Shown one piece after another: positions 23,142 to 34,634 of a DNA stretch of 64,000 nucleotides. Positions within the stretch are counted from its first letter, which is position 1; each line of letters opens with the position of its first letter. The DNA comes from Astrothelium macrocarpum (lineage: Eukaryota > Ascomycota > Dothideomycetes > Trypetheliales > Trypetheliaceae), in assembly GCA_021030915.1 (NCBI GenBank), contig JAGEMR010000029.1:62001-126000 (forward strand). The letters are read 5' to 3'. The notes beneath the pieces were generated by a model, which had not been told where the DNA came from, did not search any database, and was given only the letters and a program-made list of their open reading frames with translations. The translations under genes were made by a program, and so were the position numbers.

Positions 23142-24684
23142 CTACACAGTCGTCTCCTCATCCAAATCTTTGACAGGATGCTCTTGCATCTGAAACATTG
23201 GTATCTTTTCACCATTTGCTGGTATCGGCGCAAAAGTTGACACAGAAGCCCGTTCTTCCTCGGCACGAAACAATTCCTCCCTTGACAATCCATCGGATTG
23301 GTTCTCATTCATAGAATTGCGTTTTTCCCTCGATCCAATGGTGCTTTGCGGGGAGATTGAAGGCGGATTAGTATCACCATTGCCTTGAGAACCATGTATC
23401 TTTTGTTTGGCGCGCTCGAGACTGTCTTCATGCTTGAGGTATGGTGGAGTGGACGAAGCCATCGAATGCGCTGATCGCTTGCTGTTGACATCGTGGGTAG
23501 ACGTTCGGTGTCTAAGCGTTGCGATGGAAGTCGCTATATCTGGACTATCTCTAGTGATAGTCTCGTGCGACTCTTGCTTTGGCTTCTTCCGTTTTTCCCG
23601 TGCCTCTGCTATTAATCTGTCAAAATCGCTCTTGTTGTTTTGCGCATAAGCAACTCCATCAAACTCTTTGCTCATAATCCCATTTGGCCCATTTACTCCT
23701 CCTGCAGAGTTTGGTGCATGTCCTCCCTGGGTTCGCTCCCATGTGTCTAGTTGATTTAACAAGTCTCGTTTTGGCCGAGGTCGAGTCGAATCTGCATTGG
23801 CATTCCAGAGGTTCACCCATTCTGTGTGCCGTCTGATGAGGAGTGATCTCGTCCCCCAAGCCGGAATGCCAAGTTCTGAGAGCTTCTTTTTAAGTGCTTT
23901 CTCTGTGAGGAGACCGTAACTGAGTTCGGCTATACGTTCTGGAGGTTTAGGAGAAGACTTTGGCACCGATATGCTTGAGGCTGGGTTGGCGGAATTTGGC
24001 GTTCTACAATGTATCAGCATAGAAGTAAAACTTTTAAGTGACAAGCAGAAGAATTGCTCACCTTGTACGTGCTCTGTTGCGATCCTGCTGCTGTTCTTCT
24101 TCGCAACGATCCAGGTGCGAAAAGACTGCTTCCGCCTTCATTCTTTTGTTGCAGATTGGGCAGGGTACCAGATCGTCTTCAGGCTGGTAGTCTTCGTCCT
24201 TTTCATCGTCAATAACCTGTGTATCCAACTGTTGAGACAATCCGTCGTTTCGACTTTGACTGCGCGTCTTCCGCTTCTGGCTTGATCTTTCAGCATCATT
24301 ATCCTCTAGATCTGCATCCATGGCTTTTCTTTTGGACTTTGACGAGGCAGTCGTTCTACCTTCGTATGGTCCATTTCGATTCTCCTGTGCAAGCTTCAAT
24401 GCCGCAGGACGCGCAGCTTTGAACTTTTCAACCAGCTCTTCAACAGCCCCGTTACGCCGTAATTTACTCGCTTGGTCACTGCTTCGACAAGCTGGACATT
24501 TTCCATCAGCAGCCAAGGTTCGGCGTATGCAAAGAGAACAGAAGGTATGGGTACAGGACGTGATCATGGGCGTGTTGTAGTAATCCTTGCAAACTTCACA
24601 CCTGAGAGCAGCATCGAGGGGAGCAAATTCCGACAAGCGGGTACCAAGCCAATCTGTCGGATCCGAAACATCGTACTTCTCCAT
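23142..24684 (-). CDS. RAD18: Rad18 E3 ubiquitin ligase
   Basis: Postreplication-repair ligase that with Rad6 monoubiquitylates PCNA at Lys164 to start translesion synthesis. It has 494 residues in exons 24684-24062 and 24003-23142. The RING finger is complete: Cys29, 32, 44, His46, Cys49, 52, 63, 66. It is followed by a UBZ4 zinc finger (VPCPICNKRMKAEAVFSHLDRC region, split from what follows by the intron) and a SAP DNA-binding helix pair (YGLLTEKALKKKLSELGIP, then TRSLLIRRHTEWVNLWNAN). Met1 was set at MEKYDVSDPTDW, the family's normal start; the upstream in-frame extension lacks conservation. Domain order and length match fungal Rad18. Rev7, which acts downstream in the same tolerance pathway, lies 7 kb away. 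Confidence 0.94.
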
Positions 24685-25265
24685 TTGATGTTTGTATGCA
24701 AAGCGAAGCTGATTTAGTCGCAATAGACGCGGAGACGCGATGTGGGTACGCGCTCTCTGATCTCACCGATGCCCATTAACTCTCCCTCTCCGGCTAGCCC
24801 AATTTCATCATCTTCGACATACACGGGAAAACAACATTGACTGCCGAGCTTGACGGCATGAATGACTCAGACCCAGTCGAAGCTACAACTCGTAGAATGA
24901 GAGTTAGTCGAGACACCTTGGAATTGAGCTCACAGGGAAGCTCTGCAGCTTCACCGATTTGTGAGCCCTTGGCTTTGGCTGCGCTTCGCAGAGGCCTCAC
25001 AAGTTTGCTCAGATACAAAGCCACCAGATGAGCTTCGGTTTTCAGCAGAGTAGGTGAGGCCTAAGGCGCGCAAGTGAAGCAGTGCATATCACCTCTCTAC
25101 ACTTCCTGACCCTGCAAACCCTTCTTCTGGGCTCGTGTCTCAAAACTACAATTTGCATTGATACATCAAAGTCAGCTTGTTATTCGAATCATATGGACGA
25201 CATTCAATAATCAAGCTACCGTGATTACTGTTATTATGATAGCATCGCGAAGGTAGAAATGCCTA
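24685..25265. other. Intergenic region with weak small ORF
   Basis: This stretch lies upstream of RAD18. A 64-codon open frame on the plus strand (24837-25031, with TTRRMRVSRDTLELSSQGS) has a plausible amino-acid make-up, but no recognised motif or supporting exon was found. It is not called as a gene. Confidence 0.4.
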
Positions 25266-25620
25266 CCATACGGCGGTCGGGGGGTCGGCCAACAGGATGT
25301 TAACAGATGTCGTTTGCCCTGCGACGTGTCACATGATATAATTAATAAACATGATATAAACAATATATAATCTTATATAAGCTGTTAACATTATCGACAG
25401 TATATACACATTATGTACACATAATATATATATTAAATTTGAATAAAAATTTGTTGAAATTTAAATAAATAAAATTATTTATAGTATTTAAATATACAAA
25501 ATGTGTACAAAATGTACACATAATGTGTATATCATATATTATTAATACATCATGTGATACATCGCAGGGCAAACGACATCTGTTAACACCCTGTTGGCCG
25601 ACCCCCCGACCGCGGCATGG
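25266..25620. mobile_element. Foldback MITE flanked by TA
   Basis: A 355-bp element with no coding capacity, bounded by inverted repeats of about 72 bp that begin CCATRCSGCGGTCGGGG and run through GTTAACAGATGTCGTTTGCC to TCACATGAT. The two arms differ at about five sites, four of them transitions. TA dinucleotides flank both ends (25264-25265 and 25621-25622), as expected for Tc1/mariner-type target duplication. The centre is very AT-rich and itself contains a second inverted pair around TATACACATTATGT, so most of the element can fold on itself. No transposase source with these ends is in the window; the 1.86-kb relic at 36.6 kb has different ends. Confidence 0.8.
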
Positions 25621-25841
25621 TACCAAATTTCCTTATGAAATACCGAAAAAGCTCCGGCTTAGAAATGGGGTCCGCATTAGTCAATGTCCAATAGCTGCCC
25701 TATCACAAGGGGTTGAGCTATAAAATCTCAATGAGGTCATAGTCAAGTAATTTGATCCATTCAAATTTTTCAGATCAATCTCTTTCCTACATTTGAATCA
25801 ATTTCGCAATTTTTCGAGAATCTAACATTGTAAATCCAAGA

Positions 25842-25869
25842 TTTAAAATTTAAAATTTAAAATTTAAAA
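25842..25869 (+). repeat. TTTAAAA x4 tandem repeat abutting a start codon
   Basis: Four perfect 7-base units end at the base before the ATG of the MDR dehydrogenase gene. The repeat therefore forms the whole immediate leader and translation-start context. Confidence 0.85.
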
Positions 25870-27031
25870 ATGGCCCCTCAGACAATGCAACAGTGGAATG
25901 TGGTGAAAATAGGAAGCTTTGACGAGGGACTGAAGTTCAGTGAAGTCCCTGTCCCAGACAAGATTCAAGACAATCAAGTCCTTGTCCGTAGTATGTTCGA
26001 CCTTTCACAAAATTTACATCATCGTGCTCAAGAGAGAATTTAGTGCACGGAGCGTCGCTCAACTTTCGAGATTTGATTATCGTGCTGGGCAAGTATCCTT
26101 TCGCCCAACGCGACAATGTCGTTCCTGCAAGCGATGGCGCTGGGATTGTCGAAGCAGTCGGACAAGGCGTGACTCGTTTCAAGCCCGGCGATAAAGTCAT
26201 CACCAACTTCAATCAGGGCCATCTCTCTGGATCTCTCAATCCGCAATCCATTGCTACTGGCGTTGGTGGAGTGGTTGATGGCACGCTGAGACAGTATGCA
26301 ACGTATTTTGAAGAAGGCCTCGTTCACATGCCCAGCAATCTCAACTATCTCGAGGCTTCCACTCTCACATGTGCAGGCCTTACTGCTTGGAATGCGCTAT
26401 ATGGCCTTCCCAGTGCTGCTCTCAAGCCAGGGGACTGGGTGTTGACGCAAGGCTCGGGTGGAGTCAGCGTGTTTGCCATTCAATTCGCAAAAGCTGCTGG
26501 GTGCAAGGTCATTGCTACCACGTCCAGCCAAGAAAAGGCCGACAGGCTCAAGTCGCTTGGGGCTGATCATGTTCTTAACTACAAGGAAGATCCTAATTGG
26601 GGGGAGACGGCAAAGAAGCTTACGCCAGGTGAGGAGGGTGTGAACCATGTTGTTGAGGTAGCTGGACCAACTACCATGAAACAGTCTTTGACGGCCATCA
26701 AGGTATGATGTCGCGTTTCTTGAATACCAATTTCAGAAGACACAATTTTAATCATGAATAGATCGACGGTGTCATTAGCATTATCGGCTTTGTAGCGGGC
26801 ATGACGAAAGATCAGCCCACATTTTTGGAAGTTTTGCAAAACGTTTGCACAGTCCGAGGAGTCTACGTGGGAAGTCGACAACAATTTGAAGAGATGAACC
26901 GTGCCGTAGAGGCATCAAACATCCATCCAGTGATCGACTCCAAAGTTTTCAAGCTTGCGGAGGCAAAGGAGGCCTACCATTATCAATTCAATCAAGGCCA
27001 CTTTGGCAAGGTTTGCATCCAGATTGATTGA
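25870..27031 (+). CDS. MDR-family NAD(P)-dependent alcohol dehydrogenase/quinone oxidoreductase
   Basis: Predicted cytosolic medium-chain dehydrogenase of 349 residues in exons 25870-25990, 26044-26702 and 26762-27031. The GroES-like half has MHGASLNFRDLIIVLGKYP (Met codon split by intron 1), VPASDGAGIVEAVGQGV and FKPGDKVI. The nucleotide-binding half has GDWVLTQGSGGVSVFAIQFA and ATTSSQEKADRLKSLGADHV. The catalytic zinc Cys of classical alcohol dehydrogenases is not evident at the usual N-terminal site, so a zinc-free reductase role (zeta-crystallin-like) is plausible. The substrate is not known. The reading frame starts directly after a TTTAAAA tandem repeat. Confidence 0.85.
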
Positions 27032-27757
27032 AGGGTAGGCGGTAACGTCCTGTCGTAAAAATAGATCTAGATAATTAGACATCTTCACAAAATAGTAAAA
27101 AGAACATTCCATATCAGCATGTGCGTGATGAAAGATTTGTATCCAGGATAATGATCAATCGTAGTATTCTAAAATTAGTAGCAGCGGTCAGCCGATAAGA
27201 ACAAAAAAAGGTTGGCATCTTAAATTCTCTCATAATTTCCAGCCTAGTGCATGTTGTCCAATCCAGCCACTCGATAGCTAAGGCGCCTCTGCACAATTAC
27301 TTGCCTGAAGTGTAGCCGAAATCTTAGGGTGCCCCAGCATCGCACGTTACCGACGCGAGTGGGATCGCCAATACCGAGTTCGGTTGGGCACGCATTAGGT
27401 TAGCCGAGGAAACACGAGAGAACATAGTCAGATGTCTTCCCACTTGAACCGTTTCCAGTTGGATTAGTCAGCCCTTATGAGTTGCAATATATACTACTCA
27501 TTTTTTAAGAATAATCTTCTACATCGATCTCACAACTTTGATAGAAGATTGTGCTTCAGTGATATGAGAGCGAGATTGTACAGTGACTCATTTCATACAA
27601 ATGTCTAGATAGGTATCTGCCACCGGCTCAATGATCGCTAGGCCTCCCAACTCCCCTCCATGCAATGCCCTACGTGCTTCAGAATGTACTAAATCTCCCA
27701 AGCCATCTGTTAAATATAGGATATTTCCTAGAAGTTTGAAAATGCCCTAAATACCAA
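27032..27757. other. Intergenic with an orphan GC-rich patch
   Basis: This 726-base stretch lies between the convergent MDR and KAP114 genes. At about 27330-27410 a GC-rich patch stands out from AT-rich surroundings and holds an imperfect inverted pair (GGTGCCCCAGC with GGTTGGGCACGC). It matches no tRNA or 5S rRNA pattern that could be recognised. The rest shows nothing. Confidence 0.4.
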
Positions 27758-30700
27758 TCAACTCATCGTTCGCAACTTCTCCTGTTCCTGCGGACTGAGT
27801 GAATTGAAAACATCAGCGAACCCAGGCTTCTCAGCAATCTCGCGGAAGAAGTGGATGAGATACGCCTGTGTTTCGTCATCCCGGTGGCGAGCTGGCGTTT
27901 GAGGGCCAGATGAATAACTCATGAGTTCTATGCAGTTTGGTTAGCGCATCCTTCTTCAGATATCTCGATTGTCAGCGGTGTCGTACCTTGCTTGGTCACT
28001 CCTAGTCCCAGATCCAACGTGTCCGTATCATCTTCCCATTCTCCATCATCGCTTTCTTCCTCGTCCAGTTCGGCTCCTGCAGCAGAATCCATGGCCCGTA
28101 CAACGCCGCTCGCAGAGAGGAGCTCCTCCACAAGGACTTTGATGATTTTCAGGGGCGCAGGGATGATGGTAAATTGGTCAGGATCTGCAGGCCAGTTCAG
28201 TGCCCATTGTGGGGCATCAACTAGAGTAGCAAGTCTATGGTACTTACTAGTTCGAGCACGCGATCGTGTCATGATACGGTCGCTTTGGGGTATGATCAGG
28301 TCGCCTTTGACCATAATCTGTGACAAGCGTGGATCCTGAAGATTGTATAGTTTCGAGAGCGCTATGACACTAAAGCACATCAAACTAGTTAGCAAGCAAG
28401 CTCGAAAACAATATCTTGCTATCAAGCAAAGGAACCTGTATCTTACTTTTGCCGTATCTCATCATATCCCGCAAACATTACGGAATTCTCCAACCACTTT
28501 GACATGACCACCTGCAAACCATTCTCATTTCCCACTTGCACTTGGAAAAGGAAATCCACCACTTCATGAGCGCTAACAAGGCTCAATCGAGCAAAGACGA
28601 GTATGAGACTCTGAATGAACTGTGCTTGGCTTGCGCTTACAAGGCGCACTGCGACGGCTTTGAGTAGCTGCATCAAGAATGGGCCTAATCGCTCCGCGCC
28701 TGCCTTCTCCACAACTTCGGCAGCAAGCCCGCCGACTTCAGCTGCAGCGCTATCATCCACGGCGGGGCTAAGCAGACGATCGATGATAAACAGGACCACT
28801 TCAAGTCCGCCTTTGCCAGATTCGTCGCGCCACTCAAATAGCTGCTTGTAATCGTGCACAAGGATGAATTTGACTGCGCTCGTGGCGGAACGGAGTAAGT
28901 CTTCGTCGGTCGAATTCAGAAGCAAGCGATTGAGTTTGGGCATGACAGCTCCAACAAAGCCATGAGGTAGAGGTTCTCGACCATGTTCCGCAAGTTTGGC
29001 AAGAAGTTCAGCGGCCAACTATAATAATTATTAGCATTCATTGAATCATTCTTGAGCAATAGAGGATGAACTTGCGTTAGTGAGAGCATTTTCTTTTGTT
29101 AGACTGCCAACATCAAAGGCTCCCATCAAAGATGGCAATACTTTCTCACACAATCGTACGTAGGCATCACTACCCAAAGCTGCTATCGTGCTAGATATTT
29201 CCTCAAACGTCTCGCTTGCCAGCATGGTAAGTTGGAAATTGGTCGCACCTTGATTGGCAATTGTGAAGAGCAGGTTGAGAGCAGCGCCGTCCAAACAGAC
29301 ACGGGTGTCGAGAAGTATAGCATCCCTCAATGTCTCCTCAAGAGTTACTAGGAGATCTTCACTCTCAGCCAGATCACTGAGATCCTGGGTTTGTAGATAA
29401 TTTGAGAGAGAATTGATGATGGTTGCTTGCATCGGTAGTGTGATGGTACGAGGGAGAGCCTGTAGGTAATATTGCAAAGCTCTGATGCAAGCTACTTTGA
29501 CCACCTCTGATTCCTCGTCGGAAATTGCCCGCAACGACATCTCCATGAATGAGCCAGCTAATTGGTGAAGGGTATCTCCTGATGTTCTCAATAGGCTTCC
29601 AGCCACCAGATAGCCTCTGGCTCGAAGGAAACTATCCGGTTGCTGGATGGCGTAACGAGTAAAGTCGACAAAACCATGGGCTGCCTCTGGTTTGATGGAG
29701 CGGTCAACGTCTTGGAAATCGCTGAGCAATTGGTTCAAAATGTAGAGCGCTGCCTCCTTTGCCTTCCAACTCTGTTCGGTCGAATATAATGTTCGCGTGC
29801 ACGAAAGTAATCCGTCGACGGTAGCATCGCTCAGCCACTCCCCTAGTTTGATTACCAAATCACCACAGGCCGTCCGTGGAGTGTAATTTGTGGTAATACT
29901 AGTTTCTTCGGAAAGGAAAAGGTTGACGTCAGTCTCCCAGAGGCCTTCCTCTTCCGTCGTGATTTGCGCGTACGAAAATGCAAGTCCCATAACCTCTGTC
30001 ATCCAAGTGGAGCTAGTCGCACCATTTGCCCCTTGTTGGGTCTGAAGTTGTTGCTGGAGCTCATTCCGGACTGGCGGTGCTCTCAGGCAAGCTTGCATAA
30101 AATCAAGTTCTTCGATGACAAGGAAATCTAAAGTGTAAGCTAAACCATCTGCATCCACGAGCCGGCTCTGACGTTCATTCTTGATGTACATTTCGTGATA
30201 GGCAGGTTGCAACAATGACAATTCTTCCCACGTTGCTGAAAACAATGCCGGACTCTGTGGTGAAAGTATAGACGGGAAGACGGATCGAATGCGCATCAAA
30301 ACCTGAGGAATGTGAGCTTCATGGGTCAAAAGAAAAAAGACGAGACAGATACGCACTTTGATAACTTGTATTTTTAAGGCAATGAAACCTCGGTAAGATT
30401 CAGCTTGCTCTGCATCTTTGATTTCCTCCTCCTCCGGTGGTGGAGATGGAAGCTTAGATTTCAATACGGTCATAAGAAGGGGGTTCCAGGTAGATTTCAG
30501 AGTTTCCTCCGCAAAAGTCTTAACGGCGACTTTGTGGTCTTCCAGCAACATCTCCAGAGTATCGAACGTCGAACAGAAGACACGTATTGCAAGTGCTCTA
30601 AGGATCTAGGATAGTGACTGTTCAGTTCACTGAAGATGGTCAGATTTGACGGATGGAAGCCTTACTTGTTTTCGCTTTTCGTTTGCCGCAACATCATAAA

Positions 30701-31319
30701 GGATTTTCACGAGATCTCTTGCCACCGCGAAGAAGTTGCTCTCACTTAGACTATCATCAACAAGGTCGTTGAGGACTTTGAGGGCTCCATGGAGTTGGCC
30801 GTCTGATCCGGTTGAGATGACCTGCAGTAGATGCGGAAGTAAATCTTAATTCACCGGGTCAGTTTGGTTCGTTCATCAACCGGTTGAACAAAAAATGGTA
30901 CAGCCTTCTCAGGGCATATTAAACATACCAGGCCATTCTGACGGGTAGTCGGCGCTAGCAATCTTAGAGACCACAACGCTCGCTGCACTCTGGATCTTCC
31001 TCTCCTCTTTTCCGTTAGTTGCAAGCTCAAGAAGCGTTTGGCGCAATCTAGCCTTTGTATCGTCGCTGAGGGTGACCAGGCCTGTGAACTCTTCGAATTG
31101 AGTGGACCAGTTAGTAGTCACAAAAGTCTTGAGGTTGAGCAATGCAGCCTGACGTATTTCAATACGGGTATCTGCACTACGGCCAGCGACCGAAGCTAAT
31201 AAAAGAGGGTATGCTTCATTGTTTCGCTGAAGTTGCAGCAGGCGCAATTCTGCCTCCCGCCTGATATTATCGATAGATGACTGGGTCTGTCCCAAGAGAT
31301 GGACTAGCTCATCCTCCAT
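27758..31319 (-). CDS. KAP114: Importin-beta family karyopherin (Kap114/importin-9)
   Basis: Nuclear import receptor; yeast Kap114 imports TBP, histones H2A-H2B and Nap1. It has 1035 residues from eight exons: 31319-30929, 30844-30666, 30605-30357, 30302-29076, 29018-28447, 28369-28248, 28184-27987 and 27927-27758. The N-terminus has the importin-beta N-domain pattern (IRREAELRLLQLQRNNEAYP, then RQAALLNLKTFV). HEAT-like repeats follow, with KIQVIKVLMRIRSVFP across intron 3. Near the C-terminus an acidic loop (LDEEESDDGEWEDDTDTLDL) is typical of importin-9. The intron at 29019-29075 is GC-AG (donor GCAAGT); GT donors nearby break the frame. Introns 30303-30356 and 28185-28247 lack in-frame stops. 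It shares a 412-base divergent promoter with REV7. Confidence 0.9.
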
Positions 31320-31731
31320 CTTCTCGGATGGTAACTAGGGTCCACACAATGTCTTAATGCCCTGACCGCGGAAATTCAAGACCTGATGTTCTTGCATCAA
31401 AGTGATTCCGCTTGTTGACGCGCGTTCACGGAGACGGTCGGAAAAAGTGTGGAGAAGTTCGAACGCGACTGTCTTGGCTGGGCGGATGGAAGACGCGCCT
31501 GTGAGTTCAGCACAGCGGTTATTCACTTTTCTCGGAACAGCAAGGTACCAGAGCGGTTTAGACACTTTTGCAAGCGTCCAGCTTCCTTTGGGATAGGCCA
31601 GCATGGAATCCACGCCAAGCCTTGCACGTGACACGGCGTTACAGCTCCATCGAGTTCGGATTTGGTGACGTAGATGCAGCCAGGGTCTGCTTCACGTTTC
31701 CTTGTCGTATGGAAGATAAGGAGACCAGAAT
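31320..31731. other. KAP114/REV7 divergent promoter
   Basis: This 412-base stretch lies between two divergent starts. A 99-codon open frame on the minus strand (31634-31335) is in frame with KAP114 but separated from its ATG by a stop. It resembles no known family and may be a chance frame or an upstream ORF. Confidence 0.4.
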
Positions 31732-32584
31732 ATGCCCACCTTCACGGCTCTTGCCGCTACCTTTGTGGATTTTCTCACCGTCGCAATCCACACCATACTC
31801 TACGAGCGCGCCATCTATCCTCCCGAAACTTTCCTTTCTGCCCGCAAGTACCATTATGCAGTTCGACAAAATAGACATCCCCGCGTGTGTGCCTGGATCC
31901 AAGATGCAATATCTGCAGTCGAAACCGAATTGCTCAAGGTACCGATGCCCGACCGAAGCACGTCATCAATAAAATTAACGTGGCACACAGGGGACCGTAG
32001 CACGTGTCGCACTTGTCGTCTTCTCTCCGTCCTCTGAACCGCTTGAGCGTTTCCTGTTCGACCTTGCGAATTTTCCCGAGATCCCTCCAGATGATGTGAA
32101 CACGCCCTTCGAGCGATCTGCAGGCCTTGGAAGCTCTCAACAGTCTCTGGATGATGAGACGACTTCAGTCTTTGACGACCTAACTCCTGACCTTTCTGTA
32201 AATCTTGAGGAGCAGTTTCGGGCCGTCATGGCGCGACTATCTACTTGTGGCTCGCAGTTGAGTCCATTGCCGCCGGATTGTACGTATACCGTTGTCATTG
32301 AGAACAAACATGGCGCCCAACCGCCGATCGATCGCCCACAACCGTGGATACCAGTGCAGCCAGGTCTGCAAGCTGAGCAATCCTCAGATCAACAGGAAAT
32401 TGTCCAAACCAAACAAGGCGCTGAGCTGGGCGGGACAGGAGCAAAGGATGGATGGGCTTCCAACTCAAGTGGCATGAAAACATTACCAATACGAGCGGTA
32501 AAAGCTGGTGAAATGTTTTTCGAGGTCTGGATAGAAGAAGGTCGGAGTAAACGAAGCATGCTGGAGGGAACCTCCGAGGGGTAA
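31732..32584 (+). CDS. REV7: Rev7/Mad2B HORMA-domain protein
   Basis: Non-catalytic subunit of DNA polymerase zeta (with Rev3) used in translesion synthesis. It has 266 residues in exons 31732-31938 and 31991-32584. The HORMA domain opens with FTALAATFVDFLTVAIHTIL and YPPETFLSARKYHYAVRQNRHP, then VCAWIQDAISAVETELLK. The second exon gives GTVARVALVVFSPSSEPLER and FERSAGLGSSQQS, followed by LEEQFRAVMARLSTCGSQLSPLP. A low-complexity insert separates VVIENK from the final LPIRAVKAGEMFFEVWIEE, which closes the fold. Placement close to RAD18 puts two genes of the same damage-tolerance route within 7 kb, perhaps by chance. Confidence 0.88.
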
Positions 32585-33468
32585 GGTCAAAGGCAGTCTT
32601 GTGCCCAGTATCTCAGAATATATGCGCGGAGCAGCGTCGTAATGGACAGGGTCCGCGCTACATTCTGGCGTTCTCTGAATGTCCAAGCCTTCCCGTTGAG
32701 CATTCCGAAACATTGATAGCGGTCTCAGCATGATTGCTGAATGATAGTATGCGACTCCGTGTGAGACGCTCTGTCAAAGTGGTCGGTAAACAGAGCGATC
32801 TTCAGGTCTGAGTGTTGTCCAGCCAACATCAGAGATTGATCCATCTACCCAAAAATACTTGCGGCAACATCGCATGAATAACTATTTGCTCCCTGTAGTG
32901 GAATAGGATTGTGGGTCTAACAATTTCCCAAGCTAGAGAAGACAGACGAGAATATCGGTGAAGTTTAAATGCTAAGACGAAGCTCGCCTTCTGTTCCAGC
33001 TTTGTCCTTTGATGACGGCTTGTCAGCACCACTCCCTCTCTACTGGGTTTTCTAGATGCATCCATTTGCAGACCGAATGAAGAATGGCGTCCGCATCAGT
33101 GGAGATTAGGTATCTCATCCGGTGAGCCTATCTAAGCGTGCGCTTGCTTTGAAACATTCCGGCCCTGTCAAAGTCTTGGCCTTTACGATATCGGGGACAT
33201 TTAATCTCTGAGTTAGGGTCTTGTATGCCAAAAGCAGCTAAACGCATGTCGCCATTGGATGTGATAGCAGCTGTGATCCTCGTATTTTATGCTACCGCCA
33301 CCGAAAAAAGATCCTCATGCATCACCGTGCCCCACTTCTCTAAATGTAGACGAAATCCAACTCGTTTAGCGAACTCCGCGTAATTTCCAGCTACCTCCCT
33401 TGACATTATCATAATTTTGTTCTATTCTCAATCCAGAACTACTTCTAGCTTAAAGTAACCCAAGCAGT
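32585..33468. other. Intergenic, no gene seen
   Basis: This 884-base stretch lies between REV7 and the DJ-1/PfpI gene. Short frames on both strands carry no motifs. The part nearest 33469 is probably the promoter of the DJ-1/PfpI gene. Confidence 0.45.
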
Positions 33469-34461
33469 ATGGCTTCGGACGAGGTAAAAGTTGCCATTCT
33501 GATGGCCGATTACGGCCATGACCCAACTGGTACAACAATCACGATGTAAGACTGACATCAGATGGCCGCTCAACTCATTGTTCTTTAGAAACTGCTGTTC
33601 CTTATTCTGAATTCAAGAAAGCTGGCTTCAACATTACATTTTTTACCGAAAATGGGTCGGCACCACAATGTGACAAAAAGATGCTTCAGGGCTGGACGCA
33701 GAAGTTACTCGTTTGTCTCGCGACTATCGTCTAGTTGGGCATCAAATTGACTGTTCAACCCAGGGCGCGACAAGGGAAGCTGTTGAGCTCTATGATGAAA
33801 TGACCGAAGCCCCTGAATGGAAGAGCCCTTCATCTTGGTCATCGCCAGGATTTTCTCTAGATGCATTCTCCCTCGTCTTCCTACCGGGAGGCCATGAGAA
33901 AGGCGTTCGCCAAATCATCGATTCTCCCATTGTTCAAAAAGAACTTGGAACCTACTTCCCACAGACTCGAAAACCCTCCAAAAAATCTGTTGCTGCCATT
34001 TGCCACGGAGTCATGGCGCTTGCCGAGGGCAAAGCTGCAAATGGCAAGAGTGTGTTGCATGATGCGACGACTACCGCCTTACCTGGTGCAATGGAGAATA
34101 CAGCATACCAGGGCACAAGGCTCTTCCTGGGCGATTACTACAAGACCTACGGGGCTGGAAGCGAAACAGTCGAAGAATTTGTAGGCTGTCATGAACTTTT
34201 ACGCTCTCGCTCGTGTTTGTTCTGATAATTGCTCCAGGTCCGAAAGAAGCTTAATGACAGTTCACAATACAAGAACAGCCTTGGGATGAGCCCGTATGCT
34301 TCCAGTTTGTAATGTCTGGCGGATGCAGCTGATATTCGACCTACAGATTTATCGTAGAAGACGAAACGTACAATTACATCAGTGGACGATTCCCGCCAGA
34401 TGCGAAGTTGTTGGCAGAGAAGACCATTGCACTTGTTACAAGTGCAAAGCAAGGACCCTAG
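33469..34461 (+). CDS. DJ-1/PfpI family protein
   Basis: Predicted class I glutamine amidotransferase-like protein of 256 residues in five exons: 33469-33529, 33589-33710, 33764-34180, 34238-34293 and 34347-34461. The N-terminal strand has VAILMADYGHDPTE, with the conserved Glu of the family formed across intron 1. The nucleophile elbow is VAAICHGVMALAEGK with Cys141, and the preceding VFLPGGHEKG fits the oxyanion side. The last exon encodes FIVEDETYNYISGRFPPDA. Family members include glyoxalase III-like chaperones, proteases and ThiJ-like proteins; which activity applies cannot be told. All four joins restore family motifs. Confidence 0.85.
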
Positions 34462-34634
34462 CTTGACTGAACAAAACAACAAAAGCGAACAATTCGCTGC
34501 TACTAATTATTATATGTAAATCATACAGTCTGAGGTTCTAGAGAGTGAGATGAGGCTAGAACATACTAAATCATGTGCCCTAACAACTTTCCTCTGCTTG
34601 AATTAGGATGACCATGAAAACCCGCTCTCTTCAA

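Noticed and set aside
24837..25031. 64-codon plus-strand frame upstream of RAD18 with TTRRMRVSRDTLELSSQGS
   Set aside because: The amino-acid make-up is plausible, but no family, signal or splice partner could be found, and it lies in the RAD18 promoter. It is too weak to call.
27330..27410. Possible 5S rRNA or tRNA
   Set aside because: Conserved 5S blocks and a tRNA cloverleaf with T-loop GTTCGAATC-type sequence could not be matched. It is kept only as an orphan structure.
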